Positions 8,039 to 15,438 of a stretch of 29,038 bases of DNA are shown one piece after another. The stretch's first letter is position 1, and every line of letters starts with the position of its first letter. The notes under the pieces are model-generated. The model saw nothing but the letters and a program-made list of their open reading frames with translations. It ran no database searches and was not told the origin of the DNA. The stretch covers positions 1 through 29,038 of the forward strand of contig DKKT01000057.1 in assembly GCA_002455425.1 (NCBI GenBank). The letters run 5' to 3'. The position numbers and the translations under genes were made by a program. This stretch comes from Chthonomonas sp. UBA6659. Its GTDB lineage: Bacteria > Armatimonadota > Fimbriimonadia > Fimbriimonadales > Fimbriimonadaceae.

Positions 8039-8275
8039 TCAGTTGCCGCCGGTGCTGGTGTTCTTCTTCAAACCGGGGGGGCCCATGGTTTGGGAATTGT
8101 CGCCAGGCTGCTGGCTCTTGTCGATCTCGCCGCTCGAGTCGCCGCTCTTCTTGATTTCGGTGTTGACCTTGTTGAGTTCGGCCTCGTCGGTGCCGGAAGA
8201 GGCGCAGCCGATGACGAGCGCGCCACAGACGGTCAGGGCCAAAGCGAGCAGAATGCTCTTGGTCGTTTGTTTCAT
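8039..8275 (-). CDS. small lipoprotein of unknown function
   Basis: 78-residue precursor with a lipoprotein signal: Lys2 and Lys6, a hydrophobic core and the lipobox VIGC with Cys24 as the lipidation site. The mature part is about 55 residues, polar and low-complexity (ELNKVNTEIKKS, then SSGEIDKSQQPGDNSQ), with no predicted fold. ATG at 8275 is preferred over the one at 8284 because AGGGG lies 8 bases before it. It lies 67 bases downstream of the pilin-like gene on the same strand and may share its transcript. Function unknown. Confidence 0.75.
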   Translation of the reverse strand: MKQTTKSILLALALTVCGALVIGCASSGTDEAELNKVNTEIKKSGDSSGEIDKSQQPGDNSQTMGPPGLKKNTSTGGN

Positions 8276-8342
8276 GCATTGCACCCCTGGAACAGAAGTG
8301 TGGCCGGACCACGCAGCCCGGCCACACAGACGGTCGATGAAC

Positions 8343-9221
8343 CTAGTTGAGGTCCCACATGTAGGCGTCGAGATCGAAGACTCGACCAGCCCACGCGTTC
8401 ATGACGTTGCAACCCGCGGTGAGCTGCGAGATGCGGCGGGCGGTCACGTGACCGTCGCCCCAGCCGACAACGGCGATGCCGTTGTGCCACGGCCAAGCGC
8501 CACCGTAGACGTTCCACGCCAACGGGTTGTTGGGATTCCAGCCACCCCACCACCAACGACCGGCGCAACCGGCGGGAAGCGGAGGCAGCGTGTCGACGCC
8601 GGCCGTCGTCTGGCGGCAAGGCATGTCGATGCCCCAGTTACCGCCGCCCTTCGGGGAGCCGCTCGCGGAGCGATCCCAGATCGAGTTGACGGTCATGATC
8701 GTTCGAGCGGGCTCGTTGATCGCACTCGCCTCCGTTCCATGGGCCTTGAAGTACAAGGTCACAGGCGGATTTGATTCAGACGGGCAGTTGTAGCCCATGA
8801 GACCGAAGTACTGGGTGTTGTAGCCGTAGTCCGACTTGATCGCGAGGTTGAATTCGCGCTGGAGCCGGTTGATCGGCGCCGGAAGGTCGGTCATGCGCTC
8901 GGCTTCCTTTGCGGGGTCGCTCGGGGAGGCCAGCATGTCGAAGTTCTTCATGTACGGCTGCAGCAACTGGCCGATCGCGCGGTCAGGCTGAGTCGCATGG
9001 TTGGCGTCATACGTGTTCGTGTACTGGATCAGGACGTGTCGGTCGTCCGAGTCGCCCAAGTACATCATCTCGGCCTTGGCCCACTGGTTCGAGTTCGAGA
9101 TGCACGCCGTCTTCTTCGCCGCGACCTTAGCCTGGGCAAAGACAGGGAAGAGGATCGCAGCCAAGATCGCGATGATCGCAATGACCACGAGCAGTTCAAT
9201 GAGGGTAAATGCCTTGCGCAT
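8343..9221 (-). CDS. pilin-like secreted protein with H-X9-DG motif
   Basis: 292 residues. MRKAFTLIELLVVIAIIAI is a type IV prepilin/pseudopilin signal, with cleavage expected before the Phe of FTLIEL and methylation of it; LFPVFAQAK follows. The globular part is Trp/Tyr/Pro-rich (GRWWWGGWNPNN) and ends with HNGIAVVGWGDGHV, an exact H-X9-DG motif known from the prepilin-processing-associated family (DUF1559-like) expanded in Planctomycetes and Armatimonadota. ATG at 9221 is chosen because GGAGGT lies 10 bases upstream and the prepilin signal starts there; the frame is open further upstream. It has its own promoter. Probable role: surface or periplasmic pseudopilin; substrate unknown. Confidence 0.85.
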   Translation of the reverse strand: MRKAFTLIELLVVIAIIAILAAILFPVFAQAKVAAKKTACISNSNQWAKAEMMYLGDSDDRHVLIQYTNTYDANHATQPDRAIGQLLQPYMKNFDMLASPSDPAKEAERMTDLPAPINRLQREFNLAIKSDYGYNTQYFGLMGYNCPSESNPPVTLYFKAHGTEASAINEPARTIMTVNSIWDRSASGSPKGGGNWGIDMPCRQTTAGVDTLPPLPAGCAGRWWWGGWNPNNPLAWNVYGGAWPWHNGIAVVGWGDGHVTARRISQLTAGCNVMNAWAGRVFDLDAYMWDLN

Positions 9222-9258
9222 TTCTATGAGTACCTCCGAATGATAAACAGACCCTTTG

Positions 9259-9287
9259 AATTTACACCAGATTTCGTGCCGTCGCAA
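9259..9287 (-). promoter_or_regulatory. sigma70-type promoter of the pilin-like gene
   Basis: On the minus strand, TTGCGA (9287-9282), a 17-base spacer and TAAATT (9264-9259). The transcript would start near 9252, about 30 bases before the ATG, leaving room for the GGAGGT at 9237-9232. This is the clearest promoter in the window. Confidence 0.65.
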
Positions 9288-9292
9288 CGAAA

Positions 9293-9329
9293 AGGCCCAA
9301 AAATCTCAAATTCGCGCAACTTTTGGCCT
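9293..9329 (-). terminator. possible terminator after the serine hydrolase gene
   Basis: On the minus strand AGGCCAAAA pairs with TTTTTGGGCCT (one bulged base) around a 17-base loop and is followed by TTTTC. It begins 40 bases after the serine hydrolase stop and ends just before the -35 of the next promoter. The large loop and short T-run make it weak. Confidence 0.35.
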
Positions 9330-9368
9330 GAGAGCGCGGTAGAGCAAGGTTTTGGCACCCATAGCGCC

Positions 9369-10427
9369 CTACCTCATCGGTAAACCGAGCGCCTGATGCC
9401 AGATTATTGCGCTCTCACGCCAAAGATCCGCACCCTGACTCTGGAGATTCCACAGGAGGATCAGGCTCGCGCCCTTCGTCGGCACAAGCTGGATCATGCT
9501 CATGTAGCCGGAGACGGAGCCGTTCTTGGCGATCACCCGCGTGCCACCCGCATCGCGAATCTGCCATCCCGGGCTGAAATGCCACGTCGCCTTGCTCGCG
9601 GGCGGCACGACGGGCGTGAACATCGCGTCATACGTCGCCCCGCCCATCAGCCGACGCTCGCGGATCGCCGCCTCCCACGCCATCATGTCGTCGAGGGTCG
9701 AGACCAGCCCGCCGCTCGGAATGCCGGTCGGCGTCACACCGACGCCCTGCCGGGCCGCAACGACTTTCCCCTGACGCATGTTGTAAGGCGAAGCCATGTT
9801 CCCTTTCAGGAAGGTGGTCCACGGACCGGTTCGTGTCATGCCGAGCGGGCCCCAAACCGCCTTCCGCATGAAATCAGCATATTTCTGGCCGGAAACCTTC
9901 TCGATCACCGCGCCGGCGACCGCGAAGTTCACGTTGCTGTAGAGCTGATTCGCGCCTGGCTTGAACTGGAGCGGGTGTCCCTTGGCCCAATTCCCGAACA
10001 CTTCCCACGGTGTCGATCCCTTCGTCCCCGCCAGGCCGCCATCCGGCAGGCCGCTCGTATGCGTCACGAAGTTCAGGAGCGGGATCGGCTGCCAGTCCTT
10101 CGGGAGCTGGGGGAGGATCTGTCCCACAGGCCGACTCAGCTCCAGTTTGCCCTGGTCGACGAGGATCATCAGCCCGAATGCGGTCATCGCCTTCGACGTC
10201 GAGCCGATGCCGAAGACCGTGTCGGCGTCCGGCCCAGCTGACTGACCGAGCGTCTTCTTGCCGTAGGTCCGGACGAGGACCGGCTTGCCGTCGACGAGGA
10301 ACGCCGCCGCCAACGCCGGCAGCTGGTGATCCGCGATCGCCTGCTGGAGGATCTTGTCGACCTTGCCGGCCATGACGTCGGTAGCCGACGGCTGGGGAAC
10401 CGCCGCGAACACGAGCAGTGAAAGCAT
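9369..10427 (-). CDS. serine hydrolase, class C beta-lactamase / PBP4* fold
   Basis: 352 residues with a short hydrophobic N-terminus (MLSLLVFAAVPQPSA) that acts as a signal or anchor. The beta-lactamase/transpeptidase-like fold is shown by SxxK (Ser76-Thr-Ser-Lys79), the FVTHTSGLPD motif (120-129), YSN (Tyr163-Ser-Asn165) and KADFMRKAVWGPLGM-type sequence. These belong to the esterase/D-aminopeptidase/beta-lactamase group; the precise substrate cannot be told from sequence and antibiotic resistance should not be assumed. It lies 23 bases after the O-methyltransferase on the same strand, with no obvious Shine-Dalgarno, so it is probably cotranscribed. Confidence 0.88.
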   Translation of the reverse strand: MLSLLVFAAVPQPSATDVMAGKVDKILQQAIADHQLPALAAAFLVDGKPVLVRTYGKKTLGQSAGPDADTVFGIGSTSKAMTAFGLMILVDQGKLELSRPVGQILPQLPKDWQPIPLLNFVTHTSGLPDGGLAGTKGSTPWEVFGNWAKGHPLQFKPGANQLYSNVNFAVAGAVIEKVSGQKYADFMRKAVWGPLGMTRTGPWTTFLKGNMASPYNMRQGKVVAARQGVGVTPTGIPSGGLVSTLDDMMAWEAAIRERRLMGGATYDAMFTPVVPPASKATWHFSPGWQIRDAGGTRVIAKNGSVSGYMSMIQLVPTKGASLILLWNLQSQGADLWRESAIIWHQALGLPMR

Positions 10428-10450
10428 GCTGCGAGCTTACAGAAACGGCG

Positions 10451-11095
10451 TCAGCGCGTGCGCGCCAGCATCAGGCCGTCGCCGACGGTCAGCATCGCCG
10501 CGTCGACGCGAGCATCCTGGGCGATCCGTTGCCCGAGCGCGCGCAGAATCTCCGTCTCCTCGTCCGTGACGGCGGGATCGGCGACCTTTCCCGACCAAAG
10601 CATGTTGTCGAGGACGATCAATCCCCCTGGTCGCACCAGCCCGAGGCTCGCCTCGTAATAGGCGGGGTAGGAGCCTTTGTCGGCATCGATGAACACCATG
10701 TCGAACGAGCCGGGCTCTTGGCCGGCGAGCGTGTCGAGCGCGGGAGCGATCCGGAGATCGATCCGCTCGGCGATGCCGGCCTCGGCCCAATACGGAAGCC
10801 CGACGGCGACGAAGTCAGCCTCGATGTCGCATGCCACCAGCCGGCCACCCACGGGCAGCGCCGAAGCCATCTTGAGTGCGCTGTAGCCCGTGAAAACGCC
10901 GATTTCGAGGATCTGACGCGCGCCGATCAGGCGCACCAGGAACGCTAGAAGTGCGCCGACCTCCGGAGAACTGCACATCCCGGCCCGCCTATGGTCCATG
11001 CTGGCTGCGTGGAGTCGTGCTTCGACCTCGGTCTGGGTCACGAGGTGGGAGTCGATGTACGCTTCGACCGCCGGCGGAACCAGAGACTTGCCCAT
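10451..11095 (-). CDS. SAM-dependent O-methyltransferase (caffeoyl-CoA OMT-like)
   Basis: 214 residues, class I Rossmann methyltransferase of the metal-dependent catechol/caffeoyl-CoA type. SAM motif ILEIGVFTGYSAL (62-74), acidic CDIE after strand 2 (89-92), then FIDADK (Asp137 and Asp139) and VLDNMLWSG (Asp163-Asn164), which supply the usual divalent metal ligands. The start ATG at 11095 shares one base with the carA stop (TGATG); the frame is open upstream but that region is carA in another frame. The acceptor substrate is unknown. Proximity to carA probably reflects operon packing only. Confidence 0.88.
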   Translation of the reverse strand: MGKSLVPPAVEAYIDSHLVTQTEVEARLHAASMDHRRAGMCSSPEVGALLAFLVRLIGARQILEIGVFTGYSALKMASALPVGGRLVACDIEADFVAVGLPYWAEAGIAERIDLRIAPALDTLAGQEPGSFDMVFIDADKGSYPAYYEASLGLVRPGGLIVLDNMLWSGKVADPAVTDEETEILRALGQRIAQDARVDAAMLTVGDGLMLARTR

Positions 11096-12198
11096 CACGA
11101 TCGCCGTCCCATCTGTTCCACGAACCGAGCGAAGTACTTGCGCGAATCCCACGGCCCGGGAGCGGCTTCGGGGTGATACTGGATGCTTCCGGCGCGCAGC
11201 CCCGGAACCTGGATCCCCTCGACGGTACCGTCGTTGAGGTTGAGTTGGGTGACTTCGGCGCCGGTGCCCTCCAGAGAGTCGGGATCGACCGCGTAGCCGT
11301 GGTTCTGTGACGTGATCGTGACGGTTCCGTCGAGCAGGTCTTTGACCGGGTGATTGCTACCTCGATGCCCGAACTTGAGCTTGAACGTCTCGCCGCCGAT
11401 CGCATGGCACAGGAGTTGGTTCCCAAGGCAGATTCCGAACACCGGCAACCGGCCGAGCAGCGCGCGCACGGTCTCGATCACCGGCCCCAGCCGCGACGGA
11501 TCACCGGGTCCGGGGCTGAGCAGGATCCCGTCCGGATTCCACGCGAGAATCTCGTCGGCGGGGGTCGTCGCGGGCACGACGATCGACCGGACGCCGAGGG
11601 CCGCAAAGCGGCGAAGGATGTTGTGCTTGAGCCCACAGTCGAGGACGACAAGCCGGTGCTTGTAGCCATCCGTGCTCTCATCGAGACGCTCCTTCCCGGC
11701 AAATCCCCACGCATACGGAGCCCGCGTGGTCACCTGGTACACGAAGTCGGTCTCGTCGTACGCAGGCGCTTCACGGAGGCGGCGCACGGCGTCGTGGGGA
11801 TCGCCGTGGGTGATCATCCCCATCGTGACGCCGCCGGTCCGAATGCGCTTCGTGATCGCGCGGGTGTCGACGCCCTGGATCGCGACCATCCCACGCTCCT
11901 CGAGGAGCCGATGGAGCGTCTTGGTCGACCGCCAATTCGAAGGGCGTTCGCAGGCCTCACGAACGATGAAACCCGCCGGCTGGAGCCGATCGGACTCGAA
12001 GTCGTCCTCGTTGATGCCGTAATTCCCGACGAGGGGATAGGTGAGAAGGACGATCTGACCGGCATAGCTCGGGTCGGTCAGGATTTCCTGGTACCCGGTC
12101 ATGCCGGTGTTGAAAACGACCTCGCCGGTCGTTTCGCCCACGGCGCCGAGGGTCCGCCCCTCGACCACCGTGCCGTCGCTCAGAACGAGAAAGGGCAC
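11095..12198 (-). CDS. carA: carbamoyl-phosphate synthase small subunit CarA
   Basis: Glutaminase subunit supplying ammonia to CarB for carbamoyl phosphate (arginine and pyrimidine synthesis). 367 residues. N-terminal domain with SDGTVVEGRTLGA and VFNTGMTGYQEILTDPSYAGQ; C-terminal class I amidotransferase domain with Cys257 (FGICLGNQLL), His342 and Glu344 (QYHPEAAPG), a complete triad. GTG at 12198 fits the family N-terminus (PFLVLSDG); the open frame continues far upstream but there it is antisense to the M55 gene. TATCCT lies 14 bases before the GTG. carB is not in the window. Confidence 0.95.
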   Translation of the reverse strand: MPFLVLSDGTVVEGRTLGAVGETTGEVVFNTGMTGYQEILTDPSYAGQIVLLTYPLVGNYGINEDDFESDRLQPAGFIVREACERPSNWRSTKTLHRLLEERGMVAIQGVDTRAITKRIRTGGVTMGMITHGDPHDAVRRLREAPAYDETDFVYQVTTRAPYAWGFAGKERLDESTDGYKHRLVVLDCGLKHNILRRFAALGVRSIVVPATTPADEILAWNPDGILLSPGPGDPSRLGPVIETVRALLGRLPVFGICLGNQLLCHAIGGETFKLKFGHRGSNHPVKDLLDGTVTITSQNHGYAVDPDSLEGTGAEVTQLNLNDGTVEGIQVPGLRAGSIQYHPEAAPGPWDSRKYFARFVEQMGRRS

Positions 12199-12243
12199 GT
12201 GCTTGAGTCGAGAGGATACCGAACGTTCGAGTAACCTAGCCCG

Positions 12244-13086
12244 ATGCGGGTCTTCATGTCGGTGGACATCGAGGGGATCAGTGGCCTCGTCTCGTGGTCG
12301 CAATGCGGCGGGCCCAACGGAACCACTTACGATTGGGCGTTCGCCCGCCGACGAATGACCGCCGATACCAACGCCGCCATTCGAGGCGCGCGGGCCGGCG
12401 GCGCGAACGAAATCGTCCTCCGCGATAGCCACGGCTCGAGCAAGAACCTCCTCTTCGACGACCTCGAACCCGGGGTGCGGCTCGTCTCGGGTCACGGGAG
12501 CCTGACCGACGGCATGATGATCGGAATCGATGATCGATTCGATGCCGCGATGCTCATCGGATACCACGCGATGGCAGGAACCTGGGGCGGGATCATGGAG
12601 CACACGATCTCGAATCGCGTCCACCGCATGAGCATCAATGGAATGGGGGCGGGCGAGATCGCGCTGAGCACCGGCACCGCGGGGGCGTACGGCGTCCCCG
12701 TGGTATGCGTGACGAGCGACGCTGCCGGATGTGGAGAAGCCGAAGCCCTCATCCCTGGGGTCACCACCGCCTGCGTCAAGGAGGGATTCGGCCGCTACAG
12801 CGGCCGCCTCGTCGACCCGGACGAGGCGATTGCCCGGATCGAAGCCGCCGCCCAATTGGGATGCGAGCGCCGTACCCTCGTCGCGCCCTGGCAGCCGACC
12901 TTCCCGGCGACCCTGCGACTCGAATTCCACCACACGGAAGAGGCTGATATGAGCGCCCGCCTCTGGGGAGTAAAGCGCGTCGACGGCTACACGCTGGAAG
13001 CGACCGGCGGGAGCTGGGCAGAGCTCCACCAGATGGCTTGGGCGATGATCCTCCACGCGCGCCTCGGGGCGTTCGCCCACGACTGA
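12244..13086 (+). CDS. M55 family D-aminopeptidase (DppA-like)
   Basis: 280 residues. Zinc-dependent peptidase of the B. subtilis DppA family, which removes D-amino acids from short peptides and forms a self-compartmentalising ring. MSVDIEGISGLV supplies Asp8 and Glu10; further expected ligands are His63 (RDSHGSS), His108 (IGYHAMAG) and Glu138 (GMGAGEIAL), so the set is complete. ATG at 12244 starts the fold directly. TAACCT ends 6 bases upstream with no Shine-Dalgarno, suggesting a leaderless mRNA. One base separates it from the PII gene, so they form a pair, divergent from carA. Confidence 0.92.
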   Translation: MRVFMSVDIEGISGLVSWSQCGGPNGTTYDWAFARRRMTADTNAAIRGARAGGANEIVLRDSHGSSKNLLFDDLEPGVRLVSGHGSLTDGMMIGIDDRFDAAMLIGYHAMAGTWGGIMEHTISNRVHRMSINGMGAGEIALSTGTAGAYGVPVVCVTSDAAGCGEAEALIPGVTTACVKEGFGRYSGRLVDPDEAIARIEAAAQLGCERRTLVAPWQPTFPATLRLEFHHTEEADMSARLWGVKRVDGYTLEATGGSWAELHQMAWAMILHARLGAFAHD

Positions 13087-13087
13087 C

Positions 13088-13426
13088 ATGCTGAAGATCA
13101 CGTGCATCGTGCGGCCCCATAAGCTCGAAGAGGTCAAGACCGCGATCGCTTGGTTCGACATCTCGGGGATGAGCGTGAGCGACGTGCGCGGCCGAGGCAA
13201 CTCGCCCGAACGCCCGACGTTGTTCGCGGGCGAAGAGATCGTGGTCGCCTTGCCCCTGAAGTCGAAGATCGTGATCGTGGTCGCCGACGAGCTCGTCGAA
13301 CCGATCATCGAGGCGATCCGCGAGGCGGCTCACACTGGCGAACCCGGCGACGGCAAGGTGTTCGTCGAGCCGATGCTCGATGCCTTGCGCGTCCGTACCG
13401 GCGAACGCGGAGAGACCGCGATCTAG
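13088..13426 (+). CDS. PII signal-transduction protein (GlnB/GlnK family) with altered T-loop
   Basis: 112 residues and collinear with E. coli GlnB without gaps. Conserved: MLKITCIVRPHKLEEV, GMSVSDVRGRG, Lys58, TGEPGDGKVFV (83-93, with Lys90) and Arg101/Arg103 in RVRTGE, which bind ATP. Changed: the T-loop reads NSPERPTLFAGEEIVVALP, so the uridylylated Tyr51 is Ile, Tyr46 is Phe and Gln39, used for Mg-ATP/2-oxoglutarate binding, is Ser; Lys85 is Glu. It probably still binds nucleotide but cannot be modified at Tyr51. It follows the M55 peptidase by one base, not amtB or glnA. Confidence 0.92.
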   Translation: MLKITCIVRPHKLEEVKTAIAWFDISGMSVSDVRGRGNSPERPTLFAGEEIVVALPLKSKIVIVVADELVEPIIEAIREAAHTGEPGDGKVFVEPMLDALRVRTGERGETAI

Positions 13427-13436
13427 CGAGTCCGGC

Positions 13437-13982
13437 TCAGTTCGAGCGCGAGCCGCCGTCCGGCGCTACATGAAGCGGGATCGTCTCACGGAGAACACGC
13501 AGGCGTTCGGTGTACTCCTCGAAACCGACGCTCAGCTTCATGAACGTCGCTGCCTCTTCGCGATACGGACCGTGATCGAAGCTCCCCGCGATCGAGTAGC
13601 TCTCCTTCCCCTGCTGGATGTAGTCACACAGGAGGTCCCGTCCCGATTGCAGCTTCAAGTGCCGGAGAAACTCAGGGTAGATGCCCGACCAAAAGAGGAT
13701 GAAGTCACCGATGTGCTTGTGAACCTCGCGCTCCCGCTCAAAGGAATCCGCATTCAGGCGGATGTCGCCCTCGGCGACCATGTCGGTGACCGTCGTGACG
13801 GGCTTCCCCCGGCGATCGCGGATCGCCCAAACGCCATCCGTGTGAACGAATCCCACGAGGAGGCCGGTGAGATACTGCTCGATCTCCTTCTCCGCGTGGG
13901 TGCCGGTTCGCACGAACGTCTCATGCACGTGCTCGATGAACAACTGGTAAAGCGGATGGTCGGGGTTGATGCCGGATTTCAT
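13437..13982 (-). CDS. conserved-looking protein of unknown function
   Basis: 181 residues, soluble, no signal peptide. I do not recognise a named family. Notable segments: EIEQYLTGLLVGFVHTD, VAEGDIRLNADSFEREREVHKHIGDF split across about 68-94, FWSGIYPEFLRHL, and YIQQGKESYSIAGSF followed by HGPYREEA. The density of Tyr, His, Glu and Arg in short fixed motifs suggests a real conserved fold rather than a chance frame. ATG at 13982 is preferred because GAGGT lies upstream at good spacing, although the frame is open to 14270. It is convergent with the PII gene (10-base gap). Confidence 0.72.
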   Translation of the reverse strand: MKSGINPDHPLYQLFIEHVHETFVRTGTHAEKEIEQYLTGLLVGFVHTDGVWAIRDRRGKPVTTVTDMVAEGDIRLNADSFEREREVHKHIGDFILFWSGIYPEFLRHLKLQSGRDLLCDYIQQGKESYSIAGSFDHGPYREEAATFMKLSVGFEEYTERLRVLRETIPLHVAPDGGSRSN

Positions 13983-14157
13983 GGATGACCTCGGTGGGCT
14001 TTCGGTGACTCCTTCTATGGTGTATGGGGGTTTCTGCTTCGATGCGGTTACGTGAACTTGCTTGGTTTCTCCTTCTGACGCCGAAAACCTAGGAAGGTTC
14101 TCGGGAGCAGGGCTTTCGATCCAGCGCGGCCCTCCCCTGGTATCCTGCCGCTTCGGC

Positions 14158-14571
14158 ATGGAAACGACTTTGGTATTGATCAAGCCGGGCGGAGTCGCCC
14201 GCAACCTCATCGGTGAGATCACGCGCCGCATCGAGGCGCGCGATCTCCAGGTGGCCGCCCTCGTGCTCATGAAGGCAGATCGGGCGATCGTCGAGGAGCA
14301 CTACGGAGAGCATCGAGAGAAGCCCTTCTTCGCGGACGTCGTCGACTATCTCTGCAGCGGGCCTGTGGTCGCGATGGCCGTCACCGGAACGAACGCCGTC
14401 AAGGCGATCCGCACGATGATGGGCGCAACCAACCCGATCGAAGCGACACCGGGAACGATCCGTGGCGATTTCGCCCTGACCATCGACGACAACCTGACGC
14501 ACAGCAGCAGCGATCCGGAAGCCGCCGCTCGTGAGCTCGCACTCTGGTTCCCCGAAGGGACCGTCCGCTGA
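14158..14571 (+). CDS. ndk: nucleoside diphosphate kinase Ndk
   Basis: Transfers the gamma phosphate between nucleoside tri- and diphosphates through a phosphohistidine. 137 residues. METTLVLIKPGGVARNLIGEI, HYGEHREKPFFADVVDYL, GPVVAMAVTGTNAV, then ATNPIEATPGTIRGDFA and the active-site NLTHSSSDPEAA, where His is the phosphorylated residue (the usual motif is N-x-x-H-G/A-S-D). ATG at 14158 matches the family N-terminus. No Shine-Dalgarno; TATCCT lies 11 bases upstream. The dioxygenase gene follows after 4 bases. Confidence 0.95.
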   Translation: METTLVLIKPGGVARNLIGEITRRIEARDLQVAALVLMKADRAIVEEHYGEHREKPFFADVVDYLCSGPVVAMAVTGTNAVKAIRTMMGATNPIEATPGTIRGDFALTIDDNLTHSSSDPEAAARELALWFPEGTVR

Positions 14572-14575
14572 CGCC

Positions 14576-15346
14576 ATGAGCGACCTTCACGATGCGTTCG
14601 AAAGGGACGGTTACGCGCTCGCAAAGGGGGTGTTCTCCCCCTCAGAAGTCGCGGAGTTGGAGTCCGAGTTCGATCGCATCGTCGAGCAGATCTTGGCGAC
14701 CGACGAAGAGGTGAACGCCCGGTGGTCCGGTCCTGAGATGGACAGGATCGGCGCGGCGGGAACCGTCGTCCTCCACACCCACAACGTCCAGCAGTACTCG
14801 GCCGCCTGGCACCGGGCGCTCCTCCATCCGCGATTTCTCGATGCGACCCAGGCGATCCTTGGGCCGAACATCGTGCTCCACCACACGAAGCTGTTCCAAA
14901 AGCCGGCCGAACTCGGCGCTCCCTTTCCGATGCACCAGGACTGGAACTACTTCCCAACCGAAAACGACACGATGATTGCCGGAATCATCCACGTTTCTCG
15001 TGCGACGGACGCGATGGGATGTCTCCGCGTGTATCCCGGCACCCATAAGCTTGGCCGGATCCAAGGCACTTCGGGAGGCAACGAGTCGGAGTTTCTCGCC
15101 CGCTATCCCCTCGAATCCGCGACCCCGCTCGAGGCGGAGCCGGGAGACGTCCTGTTCTTCCATTACTGCCTGGTTCACGGATCGATGCCGAACCGATCCG
15201 ACGCCGTGCGCAAGACCGTGCTCGTGCAAATGCACTCAGGCGACGATCGCGTCGAGGCCGGGGTCGGCCATCCCGACGAGCGGCTCGTCCTCCGCGGATG
15301 GAACGCTCGCATGACGCGGGAACGCGCGAACGACCCCCAGAAGTAA
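14576..15346 (+). CDS. phytanoyl-CoA dioxygenase (PhyH)-like Fe(II)/2-oxoglutarate oxygenase
   Basis: 256 residues, non-heme iron oxygenase fold. The facial triad is His120 and Asp122 (MHQDWNY) and His201 (LVHGSMPNRS), with Arg212 (DAVRKTVL) or Arg207 placed to bind 2-oxoglutarate. FERDGYALAKGVFS at the start and GCLRVYPGTHKLG in the middle are typical of PhyH relatives. The substrate is unknown; the family hydroxylates many small molecules. It begins 4 bases after ndk, so probably the same transcript. Confidence 0.88.
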   Translation: MSDLHDAFERDGYALAKGVFSPSEVAELESEFDRIVEQILATDEEVNARWSGPEMDRIGAAGTVVLHTHNVQQYSAAWHRALLHPRFLDATQAILGPNIVLHHTKLFQKPAELGAPFPMHQDWNYFPTENDTMIAGIIHVSRATDAMGCLRVYPGTHKLGRIQGTSGGNESEFLARYPLESATPLEAEPGDVLFFHYCLVHGSMPNRSDAVRKTVLVQMHSGDDRVEAGVGHPDERLVLRGWNARMTRERANDPQK

Positions 15347-15438
15347 CCCTTCGTGGCACGAACTTTGCGGATGAACGCCACGTCCAAGATTCACCGGGCG
15401 TAATGACGCATACCGGTCCAAGGAGCCTCCACTTACCC

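Noticed and set aside
9369..10427. Reading the serine hydrolase as an antibiotic-resistance beta-lactamase
   Set aside because: The motifs fit a broad esterase/peptidase group, and no resistance or mobile context is present.
12220..12229. Palindrome CGAACGTTCG between carA and the M55 gene
   Set aside because: It recalls part of a Gram-positive LexA box but lacks the four-base spacer, and ten-base palindromes are common in such DNA.
12199..13308. N-terminal extension of the carA frame
   Set aside because: Antisense to the M55 gene; CarA homology begins at the GTG at 12198.
13433..13455. Hairpin CGGCTC/GAGCCG at the PII/unknown-gene convergent junction
   Set aside because: Only six pairs with an 11-base loop, inside coding sequence; not comparable with the four perfect stems.
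15371..15410. Promoter before the second pilin-like gene
   Set aside because: A TTGCGG is present, but no acceptable -10 lies at 16-18 bases, and the gene may be read from the ndk promoter.
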